Source: Schistocerca nitens
Lineage: Eukaryota > Arthropoda > Insecta > Orthoptera > Acrididae
DNA: 64,000 nucleotides
NCBI RefSeq assembly: GCF_023898315.1
Contig: NC_064621.1
Span: 122,205,561 to 122,269,560 of the forward strand
Direction: 5' to 3'
Positions 48,070-59,159 of this stretch are shown here, one piece after another. Made by a program: the position numbers and the translations under genes. The notes below the pieces were generated by a model. It was not told the DNA's origin and ran no database searches. It saw only the letters and a list, made by a program, of their open reading frames with translations. Each line of letters opens with the position of its first letter. Position 1 is the stretch's first letter.

Positions 48070-48768
48070 AATTAAATATATACATAATGTTAAATTTTCA
48101 GTTTCGAAATATTAGTACTAGTTCATTACTGCATTACTATAGTACTGTATTAGTAATTTTCAAATACTTAAATATTTTCAGGGTGTAAGACCTAATTAAA
48201 ACCCGCTATTTACATACTTTTTGACTGAAAGTATTAGGCATATTATACTAACTTTATTAACTGTATTAAAGCATTAACTTTGAGATATTGTTTTTATTTA
48301 ATGAACCCTGAGCCCTATTCAAAGCAAGCTTAAATTAGTTACTTCATTTATTAATCAAAGTGCTATTACTGCGCAACAGCAATATTTTATGTTTTATTCT
48401 TTTAATAATAGTTTAGGATTTATTTCAATATAATTTCAGTCTTTTCAGAGCTATATATTCACTACCCCGTAATAGTCTATAAGCATGATTATTATTGTAA
48501 ATTAAATTAGTTCTTTTACGAAAATACCATGCGTGTTTATGTTTTGTTTCTTTTTTCAAAGCTAAAAAACGTGTCAGACTTGTCGAGTTTCCCGGAGTGT
48601 CGAGTTATCGAGAGTTCAGTTTTCGGGGTTCTAATGTTGATCACATGACTCTAAAATGCTTAAAAAAAACTTTAAAACTCACTATTTTTCATCTAAACTT
48701 TGTAACATTTGCCAGGCAACTCCTCCAGTATGGGCCCCCCCAATATTTTTTATAAGTCGGCACCCCTG

Positions 48769-50476
48769 GCGGGAGAAGGATTGACTATGAACGTCATTCT
48801 GGATGAGCAGCATTAGCCCCAACGAGATGGAATGCTGTCTTCTGAGGGAAGGTCAAAGCAGACTGGGAAGAAATGTGAGAGGTCAAAGCAGGTGTGAGGA
48901 TGCAATTTTGTTTCCTGGAGGCACAGAACAAGCAGATGCTGTGATTCCAAGAGCAGTCGCAAATCCTCTTTCTCGATCAAAGGCCATGAATGTTCCATTA
49001 AAGGAGAGTTATACTGAGGAAAGGGGAGGAGAGAAAAAACAAAGGTGTGGTACCTTGGCGGCTGCCAAGTGCCAGCCTTCAAAGACTCACCAGACAGGGT
49101 GCAGAGGCTGGAGGATCCAGCTCCTTGAGATCTACAGAGGTGTCAACATTCTCTTCCTGTCGGTTTGCAGAGCCCAGGGCAGAAAAACAGTTGGCGGTGC
49201 ACGCTGGTGACACGGAAGGCGGCTGGGTGAGGGTATCACATGGCGACACCATCGAAGAGGATCTCCTAGTTGGCTAAGGACAAGACCATTTCCCTTTATT
49301 TGATTTCTTGGAGTCCTTCCAGTTGACAGAGGAAGACTCAGATGTTTGTTGGCTGGAGGGATGTAAGAAGTCTTCGTGGGAGTAATCCTTCTGTCCTTTC
49401 CGGCCTGCCAGTTGTGTGGCAGTAAATTTTTCCCCGTGAGGCAAAATCTGGCGTCTTGTTGCACTGCTGGAGGAGGAGACGGGGATGCTACCATGACATT
49501 GGCTATTTTACAAATGTGGTGCTGAATTCGAGGCTGCATATCTGCTTGGCTATGTCCTTCGTGGAATGAGATGTAGCAAGAACAGTACTGTATGTGCTGG
49601 ATGGTAGAATGCAGGGTTTCTGAATAATCAACAACTTGACAGTGATCAGGTTAGATACTTTTTCCTTCACCTGGATCTCATGGACGGCCCCCTTGTCGAG
49701 ATACACAAGACAACCTCAAGAGGAGGCGGCATGGTCACCATTGCAATTGATACAGTGAGGAGACGGAAGTGGACAATTGCGCTTGTGAGCATCCCGACAA
49801 TAGGTTACACATTTGGCCGGCTGTCGACAGGAGATTTAAGTTTGGTTGTAACAAAGACCCTGGCAGCAGTGCATAGGGTTCAGATATTTCATATCCTGCT
49901 TTGACGCTTTGACAGAAGCACCAGTTTATCCAAAGTGAGAAAAAGAGTGCATCTGGACACTAAGGAGGACAACAATGACACCCTGAGTAGAGGAAGTTTG
50001 GATTTCTGCCTCAGTTAGACTATCGAGCAGCCTAGTGTAAATAACTCCATTAGAATAATTCAGCATTTGATGGGACTCTATGTGAACAGGATAGCCATGG
50101 AGGAGAAAAGCTACAAGCAGTTATTGTGCTTAAGAATCAGAAGTCGTCTCCAAAAGCAAAGAGCCACTGCACAAATGAGAGAAGAATTCACAAGACCGGC
50201 AATCACATCAACACATTTCAGAATAATAAATGGATTTACCATAGCAAAGGACTGAGCACCTTCAGTACATGAAACCACAAGGAACCGTGATGCAGCTGGG
50301 AGGATCTTTGAATTTTTAGCCTCATTCCATTTACATTTAGTAGATGTTGACTGTGAAGAAGATGACTGACCCATTGCAAGAAAATCCCCCACGATTGCCA
50401 GAGCCTCTGATGGTGCACTTCTTCCAACTGGGAGACCCCCCCCCCCTCCCCCTGCCTCTCTCAGAGGGGGGTGCAC
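48769..50476 (-). pseudogene. LINE Gag (CCHC) and N-terminal endonuclease remnant
   Basis: Minus-strand order: a Gag core with FLVVSCTEGAQSFAMVNPFIILK (50370-50200), a zinc knuckle CINCNGDHAASS near 49750, a proline/serine-rich linker (49540-49130), then endonuclease text ending SQHLLVLCLQETKLHPHT at about 48940 (the metal-binding QETK motif). Frameshifts lie between every block. Confidence 0.75.
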
Positions 50477-51084
50477 TCACCTTAGGTTATTGTTCACACC
50501 TCAAGTCACACCTTCCAAACACCTGACAGAGGGACCAATCAGCAAGTTGGGAAGGTAGAAGCTCAGGCAATCACCCGTCCCTGGGCCTGGCCTGTAACAT
50601 GGGGTATGTGCGAGCCCTACCTGTCAAACCAGGGCTGGGAATTACACATCATCCAGTCACCTGTTACCTGTTACTTGGAAGACATGTGGACTGGCCTTCA
50701 AGAGTGCCACAAAGAGGAAGAAGAAAAAGGGGAACCTCAAATGCTGAAGCAGAGGAACGACACGAGAAGGGGAACAAAGAAAGAAAAAAGGAACAAAAAC
50801 AGTTGAGAGGCTATTATGATATCAGGTACTGAAAATGCACAACACATCTCCAAAAACATCCCAGACATGTACCCCAAGGCAGGGGAAATAGAATAGCAAG
50901 AGGAAAGAAATGCGACACAGAAGGGAAAAGATGCTGCAAAGGTTGGGGCCCTATGGTAGCCAAGAACAAACCTGGCAAAGGGCTGGGAGCCCCCCGGGGG
51001 GCCATATGGCCTAGCCATCTGTGGCCATTACTTCTGTAGTTCAAGCAGTCCCTCTCCAAATATCCTACGGGTCTCACTGAGGAC

Positions 51085-52345
51085 TGGACAGATCAAAATT
51101 AGCCTCCCAAACCTTGTACAGAAGCAGACCTTCTGTGCCTTGTCTATCCGGTCACATACCACCTTCCTTATACACACCATCCAACCACAAAGGAGAATTC
51201 ACCTCATGACTCAGCACCACCCAGGACTGGAGCAAGTGAATCACATTTTCCACAAAGGTTTCCAAGTACCTCTCGTTGTGCCCTGAAATGAGGAATATCC
51301 TATCCATTTTACTTCCCATGGCTCCCACAGCGATAATCTGCCACCCACCGAACCTAAGCAATATTCTTGTTAGTCCCTCCTCTACACTTGCTAACGCATC
51401 TTGCCTCATGGCTCACATCCCTGCAATATACGTAGATGCAAGAGCTGTCCCATATAATCCTACCACCACCACCAACAACAACAACAACACCAACAACAAC
51501 AACAACTCTAATCCCATCACAGGCATCTTCTACCCCATCAAAGACAGGGCTACCTGTGAAAGCAACTGTGTGATCTACTATGCTGCAACCAGTGAACCTC
51601 CTTCTATGTATGTATGTATGACAACCAACAAACTGTCTGCATAAATGGCCACCACCACAATGTGGCTAAAAGACAGCTGGACCACTCAGTTGGTGAACAT
51701 GCTGCCCAAAACAATATGCTTCACTTCAATGACTGCTTCAGAGCCTGCACCATCTGGGCCCTTCCTACCAACACCAGTTTTTCTGAATCGTTCAGATTGG
51801 AACTCTCCCTACTTTCCCGCAATCCCCCTGGCTTCAACCTTTACTAGTCCATGTCCTCCACTTACGTATCCCCTTCCCTGCTCCCACTGTAGCATCACAC
51901 AGCCTTCTATTGTGCCAACATACCCACAGTCTTTTTCCCTCCTCTACTTCTCTCTTTTTCTGCATCCCTCCCCCCCCCCCCCCATCCAAACCTCATGACT
52001 TCACCTAGCAGCCTTACCTTGTCCCTCACCATGTCGCTGCATGCTCCCACAAGCAGCAAAACACTTTACCCCACACATCGCTACACACCTTTCCTCCCTG
52101 CCCACTCCTTACTCCCACCACCCATGCAAGACTGCTGCTCCCGCCAGGCACAGTTGCTGTCCACAGTCCGACCACAGTGGCTGGAGATTGTGGCCATGTG
52201 TGTGTGAGTTCTGCTTGTGTGAATGTGTGTGTGTTTTCTACTTTAGAAGAAGATGTTTTTAGTCTAAAGCTCCTATGTAAAGCGGTCTTTTCAACGTGCC
52301 TGTCTGTGTCTCAACATCTCATTTATATAGTGAGCAGCAATCTGT
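51085..52345 (+). mobile_element. Third Penelope-like element, 5'-truncated, GIY-YIG region
   Basis: Plus-strand text: LEQVNHIFHKGFQVPLVV and PEMRNILSILLPMAP (about 51230-51310), NPTTTTNNNNN from an internal (CAA/ACA) run (51460-51510), then CVIYYAATSE...MYVCMTTNKLSA (51570-51640), a GIY-YIG-like core matching FYVGMTSNQLS of the 25-kb locus. After it come LDHSVGEHAAQNN and SESFRLELSLLSRNPPGFNL (51680-51845), the C-terminal nuclease motif. A pyrimidine-rich 3' flank ends with GTGCCTGTCTGTGTCTCAAC and AGTGAGCAGCAATCTGTAA, the terminus shared with 13.2-13.3 kb. Confidence 0.72.
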
Positions 52346-52527
52346 AACACTGTGGTCACAATTGTCCATTAAGTCAGATTGCTGAAAATTTAGTTTTCAG
52401 ATTTGTAAGCCTTCAAGGATCAATTGTACTCAAATGTGAAGGTGTACAGATAAATTACCTTAATGGATGGCAGAACGATACATCTGCTTTTAATAAAGGT
52501 CATGTTGGTGTTGGGGGGGAGGGAGGG

Positions 52528-52574
52528 GGAGATGGAGAGAAAGAGAAAGAGAAAGAGAGAGAGAGAGAGAGAGA
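52528..52574 (+). repeat. (GA)n microsatellite
   Basis: GA/AAGAG tract in the intron, 280 bp from the UBL3 donor site. Confidence 0.9.
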
Positions 52575-52852
52575 GCGCTACGAATTATCTGATATTCAGT
52601 ATACACATTATAAGACACTGCTTGGATGCTAGAGACAATGTAAGACACTGTTAACAATCAGTAAAATTTTTGTTTATACCTTAACATCTACAACAGCAGA
52701 ACTGTTTGTATTTGCTACGTATGTTTTTGGATTTGGATTTATTCTTGAGTATAGATGGCATTAGTATCCAGGCAGTCACGTACACTGTGTCTGGCAGTCG
52801 GCACCTGTCATGGTGAGAACATTGCTACTGTAAATAGCAAACTCAAATTTAC

Positions 52853-53017
52853 CTTGTGAATTAGGTTCTGGTAGATTCTCCCTGGGAACGAGATGCATTA
52901 CTGTCGTCTTGCCAAACGGCAGACCTAGAGCTCCAAGTGTCACATTACTGTGCAGGAACCGTCCCTGGTATATTAGTCTAAGAATTTCTGCCTTGGCCAC
53001 TGCTTCTTCTGCCCAAT
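52853..53017 (-). CDS. UBL3: UBL3 (membrane-anchored ubiquitin-fold protein), penultimate coding exon
   Basis: Read on the minus strand, an AG acceptor at 53018-53019 and a GT donor at 52851-52852 bound a 165-bp exon. It codes 54 whole residues plus a split codon at each end. The peptide contains ILRLIYQGRFLH, NVTLGALGLPFGKTTVMHL and LPEPNSQ, which match the second half of the UBL3 ubiquitin fold almost residue for residue as I know the family. UBL3 is a ubiquitin-like protein held on membranes by a C-terminal lipid; in vertebrates it acts as a modifier that sorts proteins into small extracellular vesicles. The exon starts with the last two bases of an Asp codon before Trp, as in the family's DW, and ends in phase 1. 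The N-terminal exons are not found between 53018 and 64000. Codon use and conservation contrast sharply with the decayed transposons on both sides. Confidence 0.95.
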
Positions 53018-53780
53018 CTGTAAAATAACCCATAAATAAACACAGTGTTCTCATAATTTAAATACAGTAATACTTTCTGTGCGATAATGAACAATGAATG
53101 CTATGTGACATTCCACAGCCCTTTTCCAGAATTAATTCTAATATTAAAGTGAAACATTCAATATCATCAATCTTATAACTTCATAACAACACTTGTACAG
53201 AATGGAAAAGATATGGACACATTCCATTCATTTTACTAAAAAAGTTTTACTAAGAGTTTATATCACCACCGTCACCAACTTTTCCTTCCACTTGGACAAA
53301 TGTCAGAGTAATTCTCTGTTAGTCATGTAATGTAAAGAAACAGTGAAGACACAAGTAAAGTTTTCTATTTTACCAAATACCTGATTTTTGTAATCAGTGT
53401 AAATTTAGGTTTTACAATGGGCCAACAGTTGTTATTTTTACAATTGTAGCTTTAAACACAACTTAGATTTTTTATAAACAGATTGAGAAAGAAATCTGAT
53501 TCAGTCCAGCAGTTTTTCCTTGTTTCCTGCCAATATCTTTGCACCTATAGTGACATTTTAGGACTGATATCTTGCTATATATTCTTGCTCCTTACACTGT
53601 TAACAACCCTGGCACAAAATTTATGTGAAATCTTCATTAATACTAGGAAAAACTTATTTGTTTTCACAGCAGAACAGCTTTGTAAATATTTTACATACAC
53701 CACTATTTCAACTCAGTGTTATTTCACATATGTATGTGTTACAAACAATTACCTGTCAGTAAATTCCAATTCAGTTTCAA
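53018..53780. other. UBL3 intron sequence upstream of the penultimate exon
   Basis: The minus-strand polypyrimidine/AG acceptor TTTATGGGTTATTTTACAG directly abuts the exon. No further UBL3 exon or mobile element is recognised here. Confidence 0.5.
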
Positions 53781-55450
53781 CCACCAGTTCCAGTATCGAA
53801 ATGCTGTGGAAAGCGAAATGCTGTGGAAAGTGAAACGCTACTCAGAAAGACGTCGAATTTAGACAGCATAAAATAAGGAGGAGGACCAATAGATGGCGTT
53901 AAAGCGTCAGAACATGCACACCAACAAATTCGTGGCACAAAAGTGTTCAACAGTTTGCGTCAACGAGACTTAACATGACTGTCTCCACAAAGAATTGCGA
54001 GCTGCCTGTAAAGCTCTTTTACAAGAACAATGGCTGTGCGCCAGTGGCCCTGCACAAATTCCGGACACTCAAGGATAGAAAAAAGGAATTGGTGTGATGT
54101 CTGCTAAGGGTTTGGAGACAATTACTACTATAATTCGAAAAGAAAGGTTCTTTTGAAGTACAACGTGGCAAAGGGAAGAAAGCAGTCGATCCGACATCTG
54201 TCCAAGGTGTAGCCACAGTATTGCAGGAAGGTAAAGCAGTGGTGTGCAAACATGGACCGCACAGGAATTTGTCCAAATGTTGGACACGTCTGTGAGCACG
54301 GCGCATAAAATCCTACGAAACATCACCCATGTTCGGCAGTTGTTTCCTGCTGACATGCCAGCAGGACAAAACGTTCACTCTGGAATTTCTTGCTTGCATA
54401 AAAGTGGACAATGAATGGCCATGGAACATTTTGTTGATAGAGTTAACCCATTTCCATCTAAAAGGCCATATCAATACACAGAATTGCAGAATATAGGCAA
54501 CGGAAAACCTGCATGCACTTCATTCTGCAAAGATGACCGGTTTAGACACTGTTTATCGTAGGGCCGTATTTTCTCAAGGAGATGAGTCCTGCGGGTCAAG
54601 TTACCTACAACATCTCTGGTAAATTCTATGATAGTCTTTTGCACACCAACGCCACTCCAACCCTTCAACGGTGTCGATGTGCGGATAAGATCATTTTCAT
54701 GTAAGATGCTCCGCGCATTGTGCAGCCAGGGAAGTGGCTGCTGCAAGGGGCATGGCCGAAATATTAGAATTATTAACCGTCGTTTCCTTACAGCCTGGAC
54801 CTATATACACCTGATCTTAATCTGTTTGACTTCTGGCTGTGGGGTTATCTGAAAGATGTTGTGTTCAGTGCTCCAATTACGAACGTAGCTGAACTGAAAG
54901 GTACGCATTGCACAACGCTTTCTGAACGTGATCTCCCTCTCCCCCCCCCCCCCCCCCCAAGATACCTCGATCTGTTGTGGAACATGCGGTTTTTTTTTAA
55001 TTTATTTATTTTATTTGTGGACAGCGTATTAAACTGGTCTTGCGCCAGTCTCATGACACATAAGTCGTGGTCATTTTGCTTTTTATGCGTTTTTTGACCT
55101 CAAGAAAACTAAAAACTAATTTTTTCCATCCGATGTGGTGGATGGGCTTTGACTAACAGTGTCACAACTGTTGACTGCCGCACTTGAGCAGTCGTGCATA
55201 TTGAACAGAACAAATGGTGTATTCTGTAACTCTACCCGTAGCCGTCATATTGCGATTCATCTATATTTATAGCAGATCCCTTTACGTTAAGACGGTTAAA
55301 ACTCCATCTACTGATAAAAATTTCCGTTACTTTTGTTCCATGACGTTTCCCACTGCGCCAATAATATGTTGTTCAAGTCTGGCATAATTCTGCGCACTGG
55401 TTCTCTTTCTACAGCTTTTTAAACTCAAACTATAATTATGGACACCCTCT
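53781..55450 (+). mobile_element. DUF4817-type (mariner-like) transposon, decayed
   Basis: Inverted ends: a left end with CCAGTTCCAGTATCGAAATGCTGTGGAAAG (with a local 17-bp duplication) and a right end CTACAGCTTTTTAAACTCAAA...ATTATGGACACC at 55411-55450. The transposase frame starts near 53977 (MTVSTKNCELPVKLFYKNN, then MSAKGLETI) and later shows WPWNILLI (near 54420) and LDFWLWGYLKD-like text near 54825-54860. Stops, a missing QDGAPPH segment and a C run at 54941 inactivate it. The open frames on the minus strand here are shadows. Confidence 0.78.
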
Positions 55451-55994
55451 ATGTGAGACAGAGAGAGAATTGGGGCCTTTTATCGAAAATTTTGTATTTT
55501 GAGTTATTGTAATTTTTACGCTCAGCATTAAATCCTGAACGACTTCTAGAAAAAAATAGATATCTATCTCTAAATCTGAATGAGTTACGACATGTTGAAT
55601 GTTGGTGATGGAAAGTAAGTGTTTGAGCTAATGTATTTTAAAGTTTCACTTTATTACCATTGTTTAATTTTACATGTTTAAGAAACACATTCTGTATATT
55701 ACACTTAAAAAGTCCTTTGTCAATTGGTAGAGATATTTTTTTAAGTTAACATTATACATTAAGTGGTTAAACCCTTCAGACACACAGCACACTGCAAAAA
55801 ATTCAAAACCAAATTAATTCGCCCTCTCTGAAGAAAAATTGGCGTACTCTGCACAGCTTTTTTGGCAAAATGCTGGTATTTTTACTCTGTTATGGTACGT
55901 TTGGACCAAATTTTGATTTTGAAAGCAAAATCATCTAAAATTTTGAATTCACAAAACCCCCAAAAATAGATTACCGAATCCCACATTTTATTCG
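55451..55994. other. No recognised element
   Basis: AT-rich, no motif found. Confidence 0.35.
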
Positions 55995-56285
55995 ATTAGA
56001 TTAGCTACAGAGTGGCTCCAGGGACACACTTCCGAGTTAAAACACTTCCGCTGGCCACCAAACTCCTCAGACATGAACATTATTGAGTATCTGGGATGCC
56101 TTGCAATGTGCTGTTCAGAAGAGGTCTCCTCCCCCTCGTACTCTTACGGATTTATGGACAGCCCTGCAGGATTCATGCTGTCAATTCCCTCCATCATTTC
56201 TTCAGACGTTATTCAAGTCCATGCCACGACGTGTTGCCGCAGCTCAGCGTGCTCGCGGGGCCCCTGCACGATATTAGACAGGTGT
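55995..56285 (+). pseudogene. Tc1-like transposase C-terminal fragment
   Basis: Reads FRWPP(N)SSDMNIIEY-like text near 56045-56090, then WDALQCAVQKRSPPPRTLTDLW and SMPRRVAAAQRARGAPARY (56090-56277), the conserved end of a Tc1 transposase, including the DMNIIE segment with the third acidic residue. One frameshift near 56088. 5' truncated. Confidence 0.85.
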
Positions 56286-56289
56286 ACCA

Positions 56290-57666
56290 GTTTCTTTGGC
56301 TCTTCAGAGAATAACACTGGGCTCCTAGGTAGTTTCCCTATTGCTTCACTGCATAATCATTTTGTAGCAAAACGCACCAGCAGTCCAATACTTACCACCA
56401 CACACATGCAAGTCTTGTCAAATTTATTCTATTGCATAATTATTGTTGTAGCAGCTCTCGAAACCAATCATGTGCAATTCTGTTCGTCATTACAAAATTA
56501 CTGCAATGAATCTCCATTTTAATATGTTTACTTAATTCGAGGCTTGGGTTCTTCTCTGCTATTTTTAACTCCCACATTTCACATCTCGACAAAATTAATT
56601 AGCAAACGCAATTCTGTTACTATAGATTGTTAACGGCTTTAATCACTTCAAATATTTGGGGTAATTCAATAGTGCTCAAGTTCGCATTACCCCCGAGCAC
56701 AGTCCATTAACTAGCTTGCTTGGAGTTACAGAACATGTTTGCACTTCATTCAATAAACAGCACTCCATTACTTAAAGTGATACACACTGCCATTCAAGAA
56801 GCATCCCTGCCATGACAGCAATCCAACATGGTTAGCTGGATCTTTGCGAAAGGAAGATAATCTGGGCCACATTTCCTGCTGTTGTGAACCCACTACAGTA
56901 CTATACAATAGTCATTGACAGGAGCTCCTCAAGGCCCACCAGCAGAAGAAATATACAATATTCACCATCTAAACCACATAGGAAACACAAGTATCACACA
57001 ATGCGGTCTGACAGCTCCAGGAATTTGCCAAGTGACACACTGCAAAACCAAGAAACTGAGGTAAAAAAGGGTTCACAAATTTTCTTCAGCCATACTCTTC
57101 CTAACAGCACAACAGAATGGTGACGAGTGCACCTAGTCCTGGAGTACATGCTGTTCCTGCAGAAGTGTTTCAGAGACACCAGCACAGTCGCAGCCATGGA
57201 GCTATTTAAGGTTTTGTCGAGAGTATATGGGATCTTTACCCTATAATTGCTGGGAAAGAAATTTATTCCCCAAAATCCCATTCTCTGGCAATGTTGTTAA
57301 TATCTGCAGGAACTGAAATCAGTTATAACAGCCTACATATTAATCAACGCAAGTGAGGTAGTAAAAGCATTTGGACGTGTTATATTCCATGTATCGGCTC
57401 ACAGTTGCAGACAACTGCCTCTGCTTTGGACATTTCAGCAAGAGCCAAACCAGGAGCTCCATATGTGGCAGTTCAGCCTTTTAGTCATCATTATATTGAA
57501 AGTAATGGAAATTTCGTGTTTTATATCCTGATGTCAATGAGATGGAGTACAATCATGAGATGGGGAACGATGAGAAAGCAAATCAGCTGTCCCTTTCTCA
57601 AGGGTACCGCCCCAGCATTCACCTTAATCAGTTCACGGAAAATATACTGACAACCTACATTACGCT
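56290..57666. other. No recognised element
   Basis: Short frames only. I see no terminal repeats or family motifs in this 1.4-kb stretch. Confidence 0.35.
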
Positions 57667-57678
57667 GGCTGGACAAGT

Positions 57679-57780
57679 TTGGAAATTTTGGTAAGGTCTT
57701 ATGGGACCAAACTGCTAAGGTCATCGGTCCCTAAATTCACAGACTACTTAACCTAACTTAAACTAACTTACAACAAGAAC

Positions 57781-57819
<39 letters not shown>

Positions 57820-57931
57820 ACACACACACATACACACACAACCATGCCCAAGGGAGGACTCTAACCTCCGATGGGGGGAACCACGCGAACCGTGACAAGG
57901 CGCAACAAACCGCTCGGCTACCCCGCGCGGC
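57679..57931 (-). mobile_element. tRNA-derived SINE with perfect 12-bp target duplication
   Basis: Flanked by GGCTGGACAAGT at 57667-57678 and 57932-57943. On the minus strand the head is GCCGCGCGGGGTAGCCGAGC (A box TAGCCGAGCGG) and the B box is GGTTAGAGTCC (57864-57875 region). It is followed by a (TG)n tract and the body ending ACCTTAGCAGTTTGGTCC...CCAAAATTTCC. I recall it as one of the commonest Schistocerca SINEs. It is well preserved and probably the youngest SINE in the window. Confidence 0.92.
57783..57840 (+). repeat. (CA)n microsatellite inside the SINE
   Basis: CA units with two TA interruptions; an expanded version of a short CA stretch normally present in this SINE body. Confidence 0.9.
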
Positions 57932-58009
57932 GGCTGGACAAGTGTTTGAACCGCTGTTCCTCCATCGAATGCGAGTCCTGTAGCTTCACCACTCTGCCAC
58001 CTCACTTCA

Positions 58010-59150
58010 TTCGGCGTTCCTTACAGTGAAGTGACAAGTCAAGGGATAATTCCTAATATCCTGTCTGACCTCCTTCCTGCCGTAGTGCAGCAACTTGACG
58101 CGGAAGGGACTAAAATCTCGCTGGAAGTCCCCACCAGAAATACTAAGCGGTGCTGCCTCTATGATGATGAGGTCCCATACTCCGAGGAGCGTACGGGACG
58201 ATGCGGGAGACTCGCACTGCCTACTAGGCAAGGTCCTAGCCAGCCATTATTGCGAAAATGTTGCCAGTGCAGGATGTTGTGCAAGAACTGACATCTCGAT
58301 CATGTCTCATGTCGGGCAATTTGGGTGGCCAAATCATTCACTAGAATTTTTTAGAATGTTCTTCAAACCAACAACTGTGGGCTGGTGACATGCTGCATTG
58401 TCATCCATAAAAATCCCATTGTTGTTTGGGAACATGAAGTCCATAAATGGCTGCAAATGGTCTCCGAACAGCCAAGAATAACCATTTTCAGTCAATCCGT
58501 GTGAACGCAGCCCATGCCATTAGCACCAGCTTGCAAGGTACTTGTTGACAGCTTGAGTCCAAGGTTTCGTGGGGTCTGTACCACATTTGAACCCTACCAT
58601 CAGCTCTTACCAACTGAAGTCTGGGCTCATTCGACCAGGCCACAGTTTCCCAGTCGTTGAGGGTCCGACCGATATGGTCAGACGCCCAGGAAAGGTGCTG
58701 CTGGCGATGTCCTGCTGCTAGCACAGACAGTCGTGTTGGTCGTCTGCTGCCATAGCCCAATAATGCCAAATTTCGCCGCACTCTCCTAACGGATATGTTT
58801 GCCGTACGTCCGACACTGGTTTCACACAGTCTTGTTTCTCTGTTAGCACTAACAACTCTACGTAAAAGCCGCTGCTCTCAGTCGTTAAGAGAAGGCCGTC
58901 GGCCACTGCGTTGCCCGTGATGAGAGGTAATGCATGAAATTTGGCATTCTCGGCATTCTCTTGACACTGTGGATCTCTAAATACTGAATTCCCTAACGAT
59001 TTCCGAAATGGAATGTCCCATGCGTCTAGCTCCAACTGCTATTCCGCCTTCAAAGTCTGCTAATTCCCTTGTGTGGCCATAATCACGTCGAAAACCTTTT
59101 CACATGAATCACCTGAGCATAAATAATAGCTCCGCCAATCCACTGCCCTT
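58010..59150 (-). pseudogene. Tc1-like transposase, decayed
   Basis: Minus-strand order: an N-terminal helix-turn-helix RELADFEGGIAVGARRMGHSI (59080-58990), then VRRNLALLGYGSRRPTRL (58790 down), WASDHIGRTLNDWETVAWSN with first catalytic segment NEPRLQLVRADGRVQMW (Asp of SDESRF is Asn), CQQVPCKLVLMAWAAF, then broken C-terminal text to about 58010. The key Asp change and the frameshifts make it inactive. It is a different subfamily from the copies at 33885 and 60443. Confidence 0.82.
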
Positions 59151-59159
59151 TCATACCTT

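Larger units (their letters stand above)
44957..48768 (+). mobile_element. hAT transposon (ZMYM1-like transposase) inserted in the LINE
   Basis: Ends are the imperfect inverted repeats CAGGCACCGACT (left) and, inverted, CAGGGGTGCCGACT (right); next to them lie G/C runs typical of this hAT group (GGGGGCCC...). The LINE endonuclease is continuous on either side, so the boundaries are well supported. The expected 8-bp target duplication is not clearly preserved (GCCAGATA against GCGGGAGA, 5 of 8). It contains a transposase pseudogene and, downstream of it, a 5S-derived SINE. Confidence 0.85.
42551..51080 (-). mobile_element. I/Jockey-group LINE (gag, EN, RT, RNase H), interrupted by a hAT element
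   Basis: The element reads right to left. The 5' part (51080-48769) codes a Gag with RFLVVSCTEGAQSFAMVNPF and a zinc-knuckle CINCNGDHAASS, then the start of an AP endonuclease (VLCLQETKLHP). The 3' part (44956 to about 42551) resumes endonuclease, has an RT remnant and an RNase H, and ends at an A-rich tail near 42551-42580. The combination Gag with CCHC, AP endonuclease, RT and RNase H is that of the I/Jockey group. All frames carry stops. The hAT insertion splits the endonuclease domain. Confidence 0.8.
11259..52852 (-). other. 41.6-kb UBL3 intron filled with transposable elements
   Basis: This is the interval between the donor at 52852 and the acceptor at 11259 (minus strand). The introns's phase is 1 on both sides. 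It contains nearly every mobile element described between 12.9 and 52.3 kb, on both strands. No other UBL3 coding piece is needed: the two exon peptides join directly at the family's Ser-Gln/Gln-Arg position. A shorter alternative last exon inside the interval cannot be excluded without RNA data. Confidence 0.85.

Noticed and set aside
44949-48776. Clean 8-bp hAT target duplication
   Set aside because: The best pair matches at 5 of 8 bases, so I support the boundaries by the LINE continuity and the inverted ends instead.
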